Shown here piece after piece: positions 1 through 7,835 of a stretch of 7,882 nt of DNA. The stretch spans positions 6,888 through 14,769 of the forward strand of contig NYXO01000006.1 in assembly GCA_002685415.1 (NCBI GenBank), given 5' to 3'. Source of the DNA: Methanobacteriota archaeon. Lineage in GTDB: Archaea; Thermoplasmatota; Poseidoniia; Poseidoniales; Thalassarchaeaceae. Position numbers and translations under genes: made by a program. How positions within the stretch are numbered: the first letter of the stretch is position 1; every line of letters begins with the position of its first letter. The notes under the pieces are model-generated. The model ran no database searches. It was not told where the DNA came from and was given only the letters and a program-made list of their open reading frames with translations.

Positions 1-524
1 CCGCCCCACATACTTTCGTAGTTATCATCCACGCCACAGGGTGAACCACCGTATGGAGAGGTAGAGATACCCCCGTAAAGCCCTAGGTCGAAAGTATCAC
101 ATGTGTAAATTGCAGTCCAGTAAATGCTATCCTGCACTGATGTACCTGACCCAGGAGTGTCTTCCCAGGTTGTAATAGCTTCAACGGAATATCCCCAAGG
201 AACGCTGAGCATGTAGATGTCATTTCCGGTAGCTCCGTAACTATATGTTGGAAGATATCCAGAGAATGTTGTGCTTGTTCCAGTCGCTGAAGGCGCGAAA
301 GTGACACCAGGAGTTAGATCGATTATGTCGGTCATTGTTACACCGGCATCAACTCCGGTACATGCATCATCACCGAGACATCCAGAGGATGGAACTGGTA
401 CGGTTGATGCTATCATCACCTTATCGTCCAACTTCTCCTGAACGTCTGTGTCCAGCAGGGCGATTTGTGTTGATACTATCATCAGTAGGGCTATCGATAT
501 TGTACGAACAAGTTTGGTGTTCAT
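1..524 (-). CDS. Exported protein with PPC-like beta domain, N-terminal part only (cut by window edge)
   Basis: The frame starts at an ATG at 524 and stays open to base 1, giving 174 complete codons; the C-terminus lies outside the window. Residues 1-24 look like a signal peptide: Lys4 and Arg7, then a hydrophobic stretch (ISIALLMIVS at 9-18). After a short polar linker there is a Cys pair (C49, C55), then a segment from D59-A60-G61 through FSGYLP (87-92) to NDIYMLSVPWGY (101-112). This resembles the pre-peptidase C-terminal (PPC) type beta-sandwich, in which a DAG start, a G-Y-L strand and D-x-Y...V-P-x-G recur. Two more cysteines (C142, C163) could form a disulfide. Such domains are common in secreted archaeal and bacterial hydrolases, but no catalytic domain is visible in this part, so the function is unknown. 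An in-frame GTG at 533 is an alternative start; there is a stop at 584-582 further upstream. No Shine-Dalgarno sequence precedes either start. Confidence 0.85.
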   Translation of the reverse strand, partial: MNTKLVRTISIALLMIVSTQIALLDTDVQEKLDDKVMIASTVPVPSSGCLGDDACTGVDAGVTMTDIIDLTPGVTFAPSATGTSTTFSGYLPTYSYGATGNDIYMLSVPWGYSVEAITTWEDTPGSGTSVQDSIYWTAIYTCDTFDLGLYGGISTSPYGGSPCGVDDNYESMWG

Positions 525-682
525 GGGCGTCACTGGTAGTGACCACACTATGTGACTGATATAATCATACCGCTCCGTGTATCAAAATCCCGCATTCTTG
601 AACTAAATCGGATTCAAACTCCAAATCATCTAATTTTTGCTCATAAACGGAAAATATGCTATCTGTACCGTTTTTTTACAAA
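525..682. other. Intergenic region between dehydrogenase and partial exported protein gene
   Basis: This 158-base AT-rich gap follows the dehydrogenase stop codon and precedes the partial gene. It holds the TATA-like element at 559-565. It also has a 6-base inverted repeat (645-650 with 668-673, loop of 17) followed on the plus strand by seven T (671-677). The T-run is on the wrong strand to end the dehydrogenase transcript, and no plus-strand gene is present. The gap and promoter suggest that the partial gene is transcribed separately from the dehydrogenase. I see no small ORF or structured RNA here. Confidence 0.5.
559..565 (-). promoter_or_regulatory. Putative archaeal TATA box for the partial exported protein gene
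   Basis: The minus strand reads ATTATAT here, the clearest TATA-like element in the 158-base gap between the dehydrogenase and the partial gene. Its centre is about 38 bases before the ATG at 524 and 29 before the alternative GTG at 533. Archaeal initiation usually falls about 25 bases downstream of the TATA centre, which predicts a leader of about 10-15 bases to the ATG, or almost none to the GTG. No good purine-rich BRE is evident beside it. The call rests on position and composition only. Confidence 0.4.
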
Positions 683-1537
683 TCACGAGTAACTGTAGAA
701 CCCTTCACCTGATTTACGGCCTAATTTACCATCTGAAACCATCTTTTGCAACAAATCAGAGGGCGCATATTTTGGATCTCCATCAAATCCCTCATGAAGT
801 ACATTCATGATGTGTAGAATTGTATCTAAACCAATCAAATCAGCAAGTGCAAGAGGCCCGATTGGATGATTCATCCCGAGTTTCATGATACCATCTATTG
901 CATCAGGTTCTGCGACCCCTTCCTCTAGTGCTAAAATAGCCTCATTGATCATGGGACATAGGATTCTATTTGAGACAAAACCAGGAGAATCATTGCAAGC
1001 TAAGGGCACCTTACCCATTTGTTCGCTGGCTTTCACCACTAATTCAGTTACATCAGAGGATGTTTCTTTACCGTTGATGATCTCTACTAACTTCATCACA
1101 GGAACTGGATTCATGAAATGCATACCAATCACCCTATCAGGACGACTTGTAGCATCGGCAATAGCATTGATGGAGATACTCGAGGTGTTACTCGCAAGTA
1201 TTGCTTCGGGTTTGCAAATTGTATCTAATTCAGCAAATGTTGAAAATTTTAGTTCCGGGATTTCAGGAATCGCTTCAACAACTAAATCAGCATCTGCTGC
1301 TGATGTTTTCTCGGTTGAAGTAGAAATTAGAGAAATTGCTTGATCTGCTTGTTCTTGAGTCATTCTTTCTTTCTTAACCACTCTTGATAGTGAATTTTCT
1401 ATCGCTGCAAGACCGTTGTCCAAGTAATCTTGCTTGATATCAATCATCACTACTTGATAGCCTGCACATGCTGCTACTTGTGCGATACCATTTCCCATTT
1501 GACCTGCGCCTAGTACGGCTATTCTCTCTATTCCCAT
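683..1537 (-). CDS. hbd: 3-hydroxyacyl-CoA (3-hydroxybutyryl-CoA) dehydrogenase
   Basis: This 284-residue protein is full length for the stand-alone 3-hydroxyacyl-CoA dehydrogenase family (about 280-290). It interconverts 3-hydroxyacyl-CoA and 3-oxoacyl-CoA with NAD(H) in the cytosol. The N-terminal Rossmann domain has GAGQMG at 10-15. Asp33 at the end of the second strand favours NAD over NADP. The family's catalytic and substrate residues are all present at the expected spacing: Ser119 in SNTSS, His140 in MHFMNP, Glu152 as His partner, and Asn190 in SPGFVSNR. The helical C-terminal domain (about 183-284) contains [17 protein letters not shown] and ends with the family signature GRKSGEGFY. 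There is no fused enoyl-CoA hydratase, unlike FadB. Role: beta-oxidation, or a butyryl-CoA/hydroxybutyrate route; the direction cannot be told from sequence, and no partner enzyme is in the window. It starts 50 bases after the protease stop, with no Shine-Dalgarno and only a weak TATA-like sequence (near 1578-1584), so it may be co-transcribed with the protease. Confidence 0.97.
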   Translation of the reverse strand: MGIERIAVLGAGQMGNGIAQVAACAGYQVVMIDIKQDYLDNGLAAIENSLSRVVKKERMTQEQADQAISLISTSTEKTSAADADLVVEAIPEIPELKFSTFAELDTICKPEAILASNTSSISINAIADATSRPDRVIGMHFMNPVPVMKLVEIINGKETSSDVTELVVKASEQMGKVPLACNDSPGFVSNRILCPMINEAILALEEGVAEPDAIDGIMKLGMNHPIGPLALADLIGLDTILHIMNVLHEGFDGDPKYAPSDLLQKMVSDGKLGRKSGEGFYSYS

Positions 1538-1587
1538 GTTAGTGCGCAGTGTTGGGTTACCAATGAAGGCTCGCTTTCATACAATTC

Positions 1588-4500
1588 TCACTCAAGTTCG
1601 AGAATATTATCATCTGGGATTCTATCTTGCCAATCTGAGACTTCTCTTTCGCCTCTTGCCCAAGCCCGTAATTCCTCCTCTTCTGGGAGAGGTTCAGGAG
1701 GCAAATCCGGCTTTGTTGGTCTGGTTTCGTCAACCATTTCATCTATCCAATCCATTACATTGTCTAGGTTTTCCTCAACCTCACGAATCTTTTCTTTCCT
1801 TCTACCAATCATGAAAACAGTCAATCCAATTAAGGCAATTAATGCCAAAAGCAATCCTAGTCCATAATACAAGATTGGGCCACCAGCCTCTGCATCATCA
1901 ATAGCCCAGTCAAGCCATTCTTGATAGAGAACTTCTATGCTAGTAGCATTTGTATTACCACCAAGGTCTACAGTGGTCACCTCTACTTTGTGCCAAGATG
2001 CATTAGCAGGTATCCCCAGTTGCAGACTGAAGTTGCCCTCTTGTCCGCAAATGAACGAAGTTGCAGAAACCTCAGTCCAAACCGTCACACTGGCTCTAGG
2101 CTCGCAAAGCCCCTCAATTATACGCACTGAGTCTAGGTTGCTGGTTCGGTTTGTGATTTCATGCAATTCAATTACAGGAGTAATTGTATCTCTCTCTACC
2201 CAGAGCCAGTATGTTTGAACATGATCTAAGGCATAGACTTCAAGATAGAATTCATTCACACCCTCATCTAATTGCAACTCAACATCGACGAAATTCACCC
2301 CTGGTTCGAAAGTATACGTCGGTTGTAGATTTGAAACGTTGCTCCCTGAAGGTACATGAGTCACATTAGCCCATTGATTAGGCCCTCTTTGGAATGCTAA
2401 ATCTACCACCTCTGTTCCAACAACTGTGCCATCCCAATTAGCCCAAATTGCTGAAGCGTACAGAGAAGGTTCAAGCATGAATATTTGACATTCAAAAATT
2501 TGATTTTCGTTGTACTGACCCTTAGTTGAGTCCCAAGCCCGTACACAGAATTCGTGCTCTCCAGTGAAATTTAATTCGAAGAAATGACCACCATAACTCG
2601 CATTCCATTCAGAGATCCTTTCGCCATTATGCTGGAATTGGAGCTCGATGTTTTCAGAACTAGTCCACGAAAGCCCCAATCGGTGATCGGATAGAACACC
2701 ATCAATTGAAGGACTAATATTCCAATCGACTTCAGGCAGTGTACGGTCTAGAATTAGCGGGTATGTGTAATAATTGGTGTTGTTCGCCCAATCGACCAAT
2801 TCCACTTCAAAGTAATAACCACCGTCAGAAATATTTTCTAAATCGAGAATGAATGGACTGTAAATTTCAGTCACGAAGGGAACGCCCAAATTTTGCTGTG
2901 CTGTGTTCAAAGATGGGCCGAATTTACAATTTTCAATGACATATTCATTTGTATTGGAAATTAGAGCCAAACACATTGATTGAATGTCGGGTGTGACCTC
3001 AAATGATAATTGAGAATCGGTTACGTTTAGCGAAGGGCCTGACCAAGACCAATTATCAAAAATTTGTTGAGGATTTTCAGAGATGAATTGGGATGAGAAA
3101 ATCTCCGGCGCGGTTGTGTCCAATACAACCTCAAAAGACCGGCTGAAACTATTTCCAGCTGGGTCTTCAACTCTGAAAGAAAATGTATTATTTCCACCAA
3201 CTAGGTATCCACTAGTCGAACTATTTGGGTTATGCCAATTCAGTTCTTCAGACTCTTGAAGTTTGATTTGAAGATTAGATTCACCCATCGAATTAGTTGA
3301 AATCATCTGCCCGTTGTAGGATAACTGCGCATCCCACTCTGTCTGAATAGACACTTCGAGGATATCCTCGCTCGTAATAATCGGAATATCCGAAATTAGT
3401 AATATTGGAGCGGTTATGTCGAACTTTACTGAAAGCCAATCAGATGCTTGTCGGCCTGATAAATCTGCAATACTCGCTTCGTAATCGTGCCACTGCTCTG
3501 TTGCTGGCAGGGTTGAATTAATCCAAACCTCCCTAAATGTCAAGTTTGTAGTTTGATTTTCTGAGCTCCAAACTGTTGTAATATCAATCCAAGAAAGATT
3601 TGACAACCGGGCTTCGACAGAAGTTGCGTTAGGCACAGTGGTGTTGTTATTCAGGCCAGACCATGTCAAATCAGACAAATTGAATCCGCTACCAATATCC
3701 TTTGCATGTAGCGAAATTGGTAAAACAACATTAGTTTGAGTTAGGTTTTCAGGCGTAACAAATTCTAATTCCGGTTCTAAATCCACCAATTCGTAAATGA
3801 ATGGCATCCTTATTGGAATTCCACCTTCTAAGGTCACTTCTATGTGACCTTCCCAGAATCCTTCTGAAGGAGGACTCTGGAACTCTAACTCCAATTCTAG
3901 GGCATCTGTAGGTATTGCACCAGCGAGGGCCTCAGAACCATTGGGCCATTGAGAAATAATCTGACTTTGATTGAGAGACGTTGCATTTGTCACGGTTAAT
4001 GCGGTGCCTGCGATAATCTCAACATCAATCCAAAATTGTACACTTTCACTCACTGACCAACCATGTACAGCGATAGAGTAGTTGCCGTCTTCTGGACCGT
4101 CTACTTCTATACTTTCAGAACTAGTACCACTCCAAGATCTAGAAACTTCTTCATTGGACTCGAAGTTTCCATCTTCATCATTGTCTCTGAACAAATATAG
4201 GTCCAAGTCTGCTTCCTCGTATGCATCCATTGTTATGCTTAATTCAGTAGCGTTCTGAACTGAGAAATTGTGCCACCAAGAAGAACTCATCTTGTCTCCA
4301 GAGTCGTCTTGATACGCGGTTTCATTATCAAAATTGATTGGTTGAGTCCAACCATAAGATTCGATACTCTGCAGTGGAATCGGAACTGTAGATACTAGAT
4401 GGACATCCTCGGCACCGCTAGATTCCGACCAATCAGTAACAACCTTGTGGAACGCAGAACGTTCCGCTGCTACGTAGCCAATGGAGATGTTCAGGGGATT

Positions 4501-7500
4501 ATCATTGGTGGTAACACCATGATGAGCTGTGTGCAAAGCCATCTGATGGATTCCTGGAGACACTGGAACAGCAAATACCTCTCTAGATTCTCCAGTATAA
4601 GTCCCCCAATCATGACGACCTGAGCCTCGATGATTGTTTATCGAGCGTTCTTCTATGTAGAATGTCGAGTTTCCGTATGCCACTGGATCTTCCTCAAAAT
4701 ACCCATGAGGAGTTTGAGACATCCACAACACATCGATATCTGTGTATGGATTATTATCCCAATCTACGTCAATTATTGCAGTACCTCCTGTGTCTAGAGC
4801 TTCTGGCCAATCAACCGTCATTATTCGCCAATCGCCAGATTCGGCCCTCCAACTCCATCTTTGAGCGCCTGAAATCCAAGATTCGGAATACAAGGTCTGA
4901 TTCGACACATTTCCGTCCAACGGACGAGCAATTATGTCGACGGGTGCTGTGTAGGGTACGTTGGTGATGACTGGCAGAGTCCATTGATGTAAGGGTGAAG
5001 ACCACATACTGTGTCCAAAGCTACTGATTACCAAGCCATGTTGATACAGCCCGGGTTCTGCATCTAAAGGAACATTTACTGTGAAATTGTAAGTTGTATT
5101 TGAGTTCGGGAAAATTGTCCAAAAAGGAGGAGGACCTCCCTCTCCTGTTGAACGGGGGCTAATCCAATCGTCACTTACTGGACCGAATGCTGTCCAATCC
5201 CATTCTATACTGACATTTTCCAAACCTGAGGAAGATGAATCCTTTCTTGAAACCCCTAAAAATAAGCCGTCTTCCATATCTTCGAACGGCAACCCCACTC
5301 GGAATTCTGCTTGAGGACCATGATGATACCATGTGCCATAGGCATCGAATTCAGAGGATTCGGTCCAATCTACCTCATCGACCATTGAATCATTATCTTC
5401 GTCACCAACCCAAATTCCATCCCCATCATCGTCACTCCAACGATATAGTGTAAGTTCAATACGTTCATTTGATGAACGATCTAAATCACCATCAAAAGCT
5501 GCGTATTCAATAACTGCTCTTCCCCTTACAAGATTAGTTTGAGCCGGCAATTGATAGCTTGTATTATTGACGTGTATTGGAATAAGTAAGTCAGGCCTAT
5601 TTCCTTGGTATCCATCCCAAGTATTGTTTTCTCCGCCGCTACTACCGTTACCAATGCTGAGCCACTGACCTACTTCGTGAGCCAGTGCTTCGTGTCTAAC
5701 GGGAGAAATCACAAAATCAAGCGGAGTATCGCCGTGATTTGTTAATTCAAGCGGTACTACCTGAGATTCACCAGGATAAATAACGTTGATATTTGCATCT
5801 CGATGTTCACCTTGAAATGTACCAGTCATCCATTGACTCGGAGTTACTGACCAAGTTCCATTTTCCCCATCCAAGGTCGCGGTTGCCCGACTTGCATTGA
5901 ACCATCCGCCTCCTTGAACAAATGGATCGTAACCCCTATCGTCTGCGGTTGCTAAAACAAAGTCTCTGAATTCCTGAGATTTAGGGAAACCCCCCTTAGT
6001 CTCTATCCAAGCCTCCTCAACCACTGCCATTAGACCCGCAGCGATTGGTGTGGCTAGGCTTGTACCTCCCCAAGTTGTGGTTGCTGAATTGCCATTATTA
6101 CGAGTATTGAGAGGGATATCCCCTGTTGCGGACCACCCTACTGCAACTATGTCCGGATCCATCCTGCCCACGATATTTGGGCCGCGATTATTCCAAGGAG
6201 CACTTTGGCCCCACAGCATGTTTGAACGGCTTGAGAACGCACCAACCGAGAATATTCCTTGTGCAGCCCCTGGAACTTTCACAGTACCATAGCCATGTCC
6301 ACCGTTTCCAATGGCAACCGCGTAATGTGTCTGATTATTGTAAATTCGAGTTAACCAATCGAGGTAAAGAGAATATGAATCTGCACCTGAATCATCCACT
6401 CCAGAATAACCAAAGGAAAAGGAACCAATGTGAGGTTGGTCATCCCAAGTACTAGGGTCGCCATCGTTTCCTTCTGCGATCCACCTCCAGCCATCCAAAG
6501 AATGTCCGCCTGAGTAGTGATTACCAATGCTAGCAATCGTAGCATTAGGAGCCATTCCAAGAACTGCACCATCGTTTACCTGAGCTTGCGCTGCTACTGC
6601 TGATGCACATAGCGTACCATGATTTCCTGAGTCGAGCATGAATAATGTGAGATTACCTGCGCCAGCAATGCGATTGGAATAACCATGCCTACCAGAGTAA
6701 ATTTCTCCGTATGGCACACCATTTACTCCATCGGATATCCAATATAGCAAACCCGCAGATACATCTCTAATTCCATCACCGTCTTCATCCAAGCCTGCGG
6801 TTTCATTCCCCTTAACCATCCATTCATCGTCGCTGAAGTTTCCATTACGATTGATGTCTGGGATAACAGTATCATATGTCCCGTTACTGACTGAATCGAT
6901 AACGAGGATCGGCACATCTCCGCCCATCTGGCTTCTAAGAGTTGAATCGGGATGTTCCCCTAAGTGATAAATTCCTGAAGTCGAGTTAGGGAGCCCGGAA
7001 ATAACGTATCCTGAGTTGTCTAATACACCATCGGAATCATTGTCATAATCGAGTGTTGATGTATCTGCATACCATGTGTTTCTTTGTGGATATGCTTCGC
7101 CGTTAACAAGCCAGTAGTACATCGAATTATGGTCAAACATCATTGGCCAACCATCATGTTCGTTGCCATCCTGTATTCTAGCCTGAGTGCCATCCAAGTC
7201 TGGATGAGCAAAGTCAATACCAGTATCTGCTACTGCAACAATTATTCCTTCTCCAGAATAACCTCTATCCCACGCTTCGGTTGCCCCATGTATTTCACCT
7301 GATCTTACGGAATTAGGTTGATTTTCGCCCATATCGAGTGGAGTGGTATCGTAAGGTTCTGGAGAGTTTTCTGCATCTAATATACCAATTATTCCTGCAA
7401 CACCCAATAATTTGTGGAAAATATTGGAATCTAGCCAAAAAGTTCGATGGTCAATCACACCATCGGTTGAGTCTGTCACAACTAGCTGTTGCCCGTTGAA

Positions 7501-7803
7501 TGCAGCAGATTGAGTTTCAATCTGCCCATATCTGTGCTGCCAAGCATTCAGTTCTCTGAGAGAATGACTGATTACTGTCACACGAACTTCTTCTTGGCCG
7601 GAATAAACCCGTTCCCAAAGGCTAGGTTCCACCCATGGATTTGGATTAGTAAAAACCACTTCAGAACGTTCTGACTTGTCACTTTGTTCTGAGTTTGTGT
7701 CTACAAAATAATCTGACTCATTATTCTGAATAACGGCCGCGCCATATGACATCGAAGATGTCAACATTAGCATCACCAAGGACACCGCAAGACGCTGACG
7801 CAT
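1588..7803 (-). CDS. Giant membrane-anchored subtilisin-like (S8) serine protease with Ig-like repeats
   Basis: Numbering is from the ATG at 7803 (2071 residues). Residues 1-23 are a signal peptide (MRQRLAVSLVMLML..., likely cleaved after GAA). About 71-150 resembles an S8 inhibitory propeptide. The catalytic domain (about 165-645) has Asp193 in VADTGID, His395 in GNHGTLC, oxyanion Asn500 in AIGNGG and nucleophile Ser582 in GGTSLATP, so it should be active. Asp and His are 202 residues apart, far more than usual; the insert carries acidic DxDxDG-type loops at 254-262, 316-327 and 339-347. More such loops are at 791-802, 801-810 and 1207-1218, the last in a PPC-like domain (about 1185-1266). 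About 1340-1960 is a series of Ig-like repeats with junctions such as LDTTAPE and RDTITP. A hydrophobic helix (about 1977-1999) followed by RRKEK and a 70-residue acidic tail gives type I topology: protease outside, tail inside. Likely role: degrading external protein or processing surface proteins; the substrate is unknown. The frame is open upstream to the window edge, including a TTG at 7863, but the signal peptide and TATA spacing favour 7803. Confidence 0.95.
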   Translation of the reverse strand: MRQRLAVSLVMLMLTSSMSYGAAVIQNNESDYFVDTNSEQSDKSERSEVVFTNPNPWVEPSLWERVYSGQEEVRVTVISHSLRELNAWQHRYGQIETQSAAFNGQQLVVTDSTDGVIDHRTFWLDSNIFHKLLGVAGIIGILDAENSPEPYDTTPLDMGENQPNSVRSGEIHGATEAWDRGYSGEGIIVAVADTGIDFAHPDLDGTQARIQDGNEHDGWPMMFDHNSMYYWLVNGEAYPQRNTWYADTSTLDYDNDSDGVLDNSGYVISGLPNSTSGIYHLGEHPDSTLRSQMGGDVPILVIDSVSNGTYDTVIPDINRNGNFSDDEWMVKGNETAGLDEDGDGIRDVSAGLLYWISDGVNGVPYGEIYSGRHGYSNRIAGAGNLTLFMLDSGNHGTLCASAVAAQAQVNDGAVLGMAPNATIASIGNHYSGGHSLDGWRWIAEGNDGDPSTWDDQPHIGSFSFGYSGVDDSGADSYSLYLDWLTRIYNNQTHYAVAIGNGGHGYGTVKVPGAAQGIFSVGAFSSRSNMLWGQSAPWNNRGPNIVGRMDPDIVAVGWSATGDIPLNTRNNGNSATTTWGGTSLATPIAAGLMAVVEEAWIETKGGFPKSQEFRDFVLATADDRGYDPFVQGGGWFNASRATATLDGENGTWSVTPSQWMTGTFQGEHRDANINVIYPGESQVVPLELTNHGDTPLDFVISPVRHEALAHEVGQWLSIGNGSSGGENNTWDGYQGNRPDLLIPIHVNNTSYQLPAQTNLVRGRAVIEYAAFDGDLDRSSNERIELTLYRWSDDDGDGIWVGDEDNDSMVDEVDWTESSEFDAYGTWYHHGPQAEFRVGLPFEDMEDGLFLGVSRKDSSSSGLENVSIEWDWTAFGPVSDDWISPRSTGEGGPPPFWTIFPNSNTTYNFTVNVPLDAEPGLYQHGLVISSFGHSMWSSPLHQWTLPVITNVPYTAPVDIIARPLDGNVSNQTLYSESWISGAQRWSWRAESGDWRIMTVDWPEALDTGGTAIIDVDWDNNPYTDIDVLWMSQTPHGYFEEDPVAYGNSTFYIEERSINNHRGSGRHDWGTYTGESREVFAVPVSPGIHQMALHTAHHGVTTNDNPLNISIGYVAAERSAFHKVVTDWSESSGAEDVHLVSTVPIPLQSIESYGWTQPINFDNETAYQDDSGDKMSSSWWHNFSVQNATELSITMDAYEEADLDLYLFRDNDEDGNFESNEEVSRSWSGTSSESIEVDGPEDGNYSIAVHGWSVSESVQFWIDVEIIAGTALTVTNATSLNQSQIISQWPNGSEALAGAIPTDALELELEFQSPPSEGFWEGHIEVTLEGGIPIRMPFIYELVDLEPELEFVTPENLTQTNVVLPISLHAKDIGSGFNLSDLTWSGLNNNTTVPNATSVEARLSNLSWIDITTVWSSENQTTNLTFREVWINSTLPATEQWHDYEASIADLSGRQASDWLSVKFDITAPILLISDIPIITSEDILEVSIQTEWDAQLSYNGQMISTNSMGESNLQIKLQESEELNWHNPNSSTSGYLVGGNNTFSFRVEDPAGNSFSRSFEVVLDTTAPEIFSSQFISENPQQIFDNWSWSGPSLNVTDSQLSFEVTPDIQSMCLALISNTNEYVIENCKFGPSLNTAQQNLGVPFVTEIYSPFILDLENISDGGYYFEVELVDWANNTNYYTYPLILDRTLPEVDWNISPSIDGVLSDHRLGLSWTSSENIELQFQHNGERISEWNASYGGHFFELNFTGEHEFCVRAWDSTKGQYNENQIFECQIFMLEPSLYASAIWANWDGTVVGTEVVDLAFQRGPNQWANVTHVPSGSNVSNLQPTYTFEPGVNFVDVELQLDEGVNEFYLEVYALDHVQTYWLWVERDTITPVIELHEITNRTSNLDSVRIIEGLCEPRASVTVWTEVSATSFICGQEGNFSLQLGIPANASWHKVEVTTVDLGGNTNATSIEVLYQEWLDWAIDDAEAGGPILYYGLGLLLALIALIGLTVFMIGRRKEKIREVEENLDNVMDWIDEMVDETRPTKPDLPPEPLPEEEELRAWARGEREVSDWQDRIPDDNILELE

Positions 7804-7825
7804 GCTGTGTTTGTCGGCACGAACT

Positions 7826-7835
7826 CTATTGTAGT
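7826..7835 (-). promoter_or_regulatory. Putative archaeal TATA box of the giant protease gene
   Basis: The minus strand reads ACTACAATAG at -32 to -23 relative to the ATG at 7803, an AT-rich island in an otherwise GC-richer upstream stretch. Centred near -27, it is where an archaeal TATA box sits relative to the transcription start, so transcription would begin at or within a few bases of the ATG (leaderless mRNA). This agrees with the lack of a Shine-Dalgarno sequence and supports 7803 as the start codon. The match to a TATA consensus is only moderate and no clear BRE is seen. Confidence 0.4.

Noticed and set aside
83..307. 74-codon minus-strand open frame
   Set aside because: It overlaps the partial exported protein in another frame; the longer frame from 524 has a signal peptide and a domain-like pattern, this one has neither.
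645..677. Inverted repeat AAACGG/CCGTTT followed by a T-run, like an intrinsic terminator on the plus strand
   Set aside because: The stem is only 6 bases with a 17-base loop, and the T-run is on the plus strand, where no gene ends. On the minus strand the repeat is not followed by a T tract.
885..1343. 152-codon open frame on the plus strand
   Set aside because: It lies wholly antisense to the dehydrogenase, whose catalytic residues and family match are unambiguous; the antisense translation has no recognisable domain.
1536..1814. 92-codon plus-strand open frame across the gap between protease and dehydrogenase
   Set aside because: It is antisense to the protease C-terminal tail and has no family resemblance, promoter or ribosome binding site.
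5379..5430. Locally repetitive GAT-rich DNA (on the minus strand) that looks like a simple repeat
   Set aside because: It is explained by the acidic calcium-type loops it encodes; codon use varies and there is no exact tandem DNA repeat.
6126..6455. 109-codon plus-strand open frame
   Set aside because: It is antisense to the S8 catalytic core, including the catalytic Ser region; its openness is a by-product of the coding strand composition.
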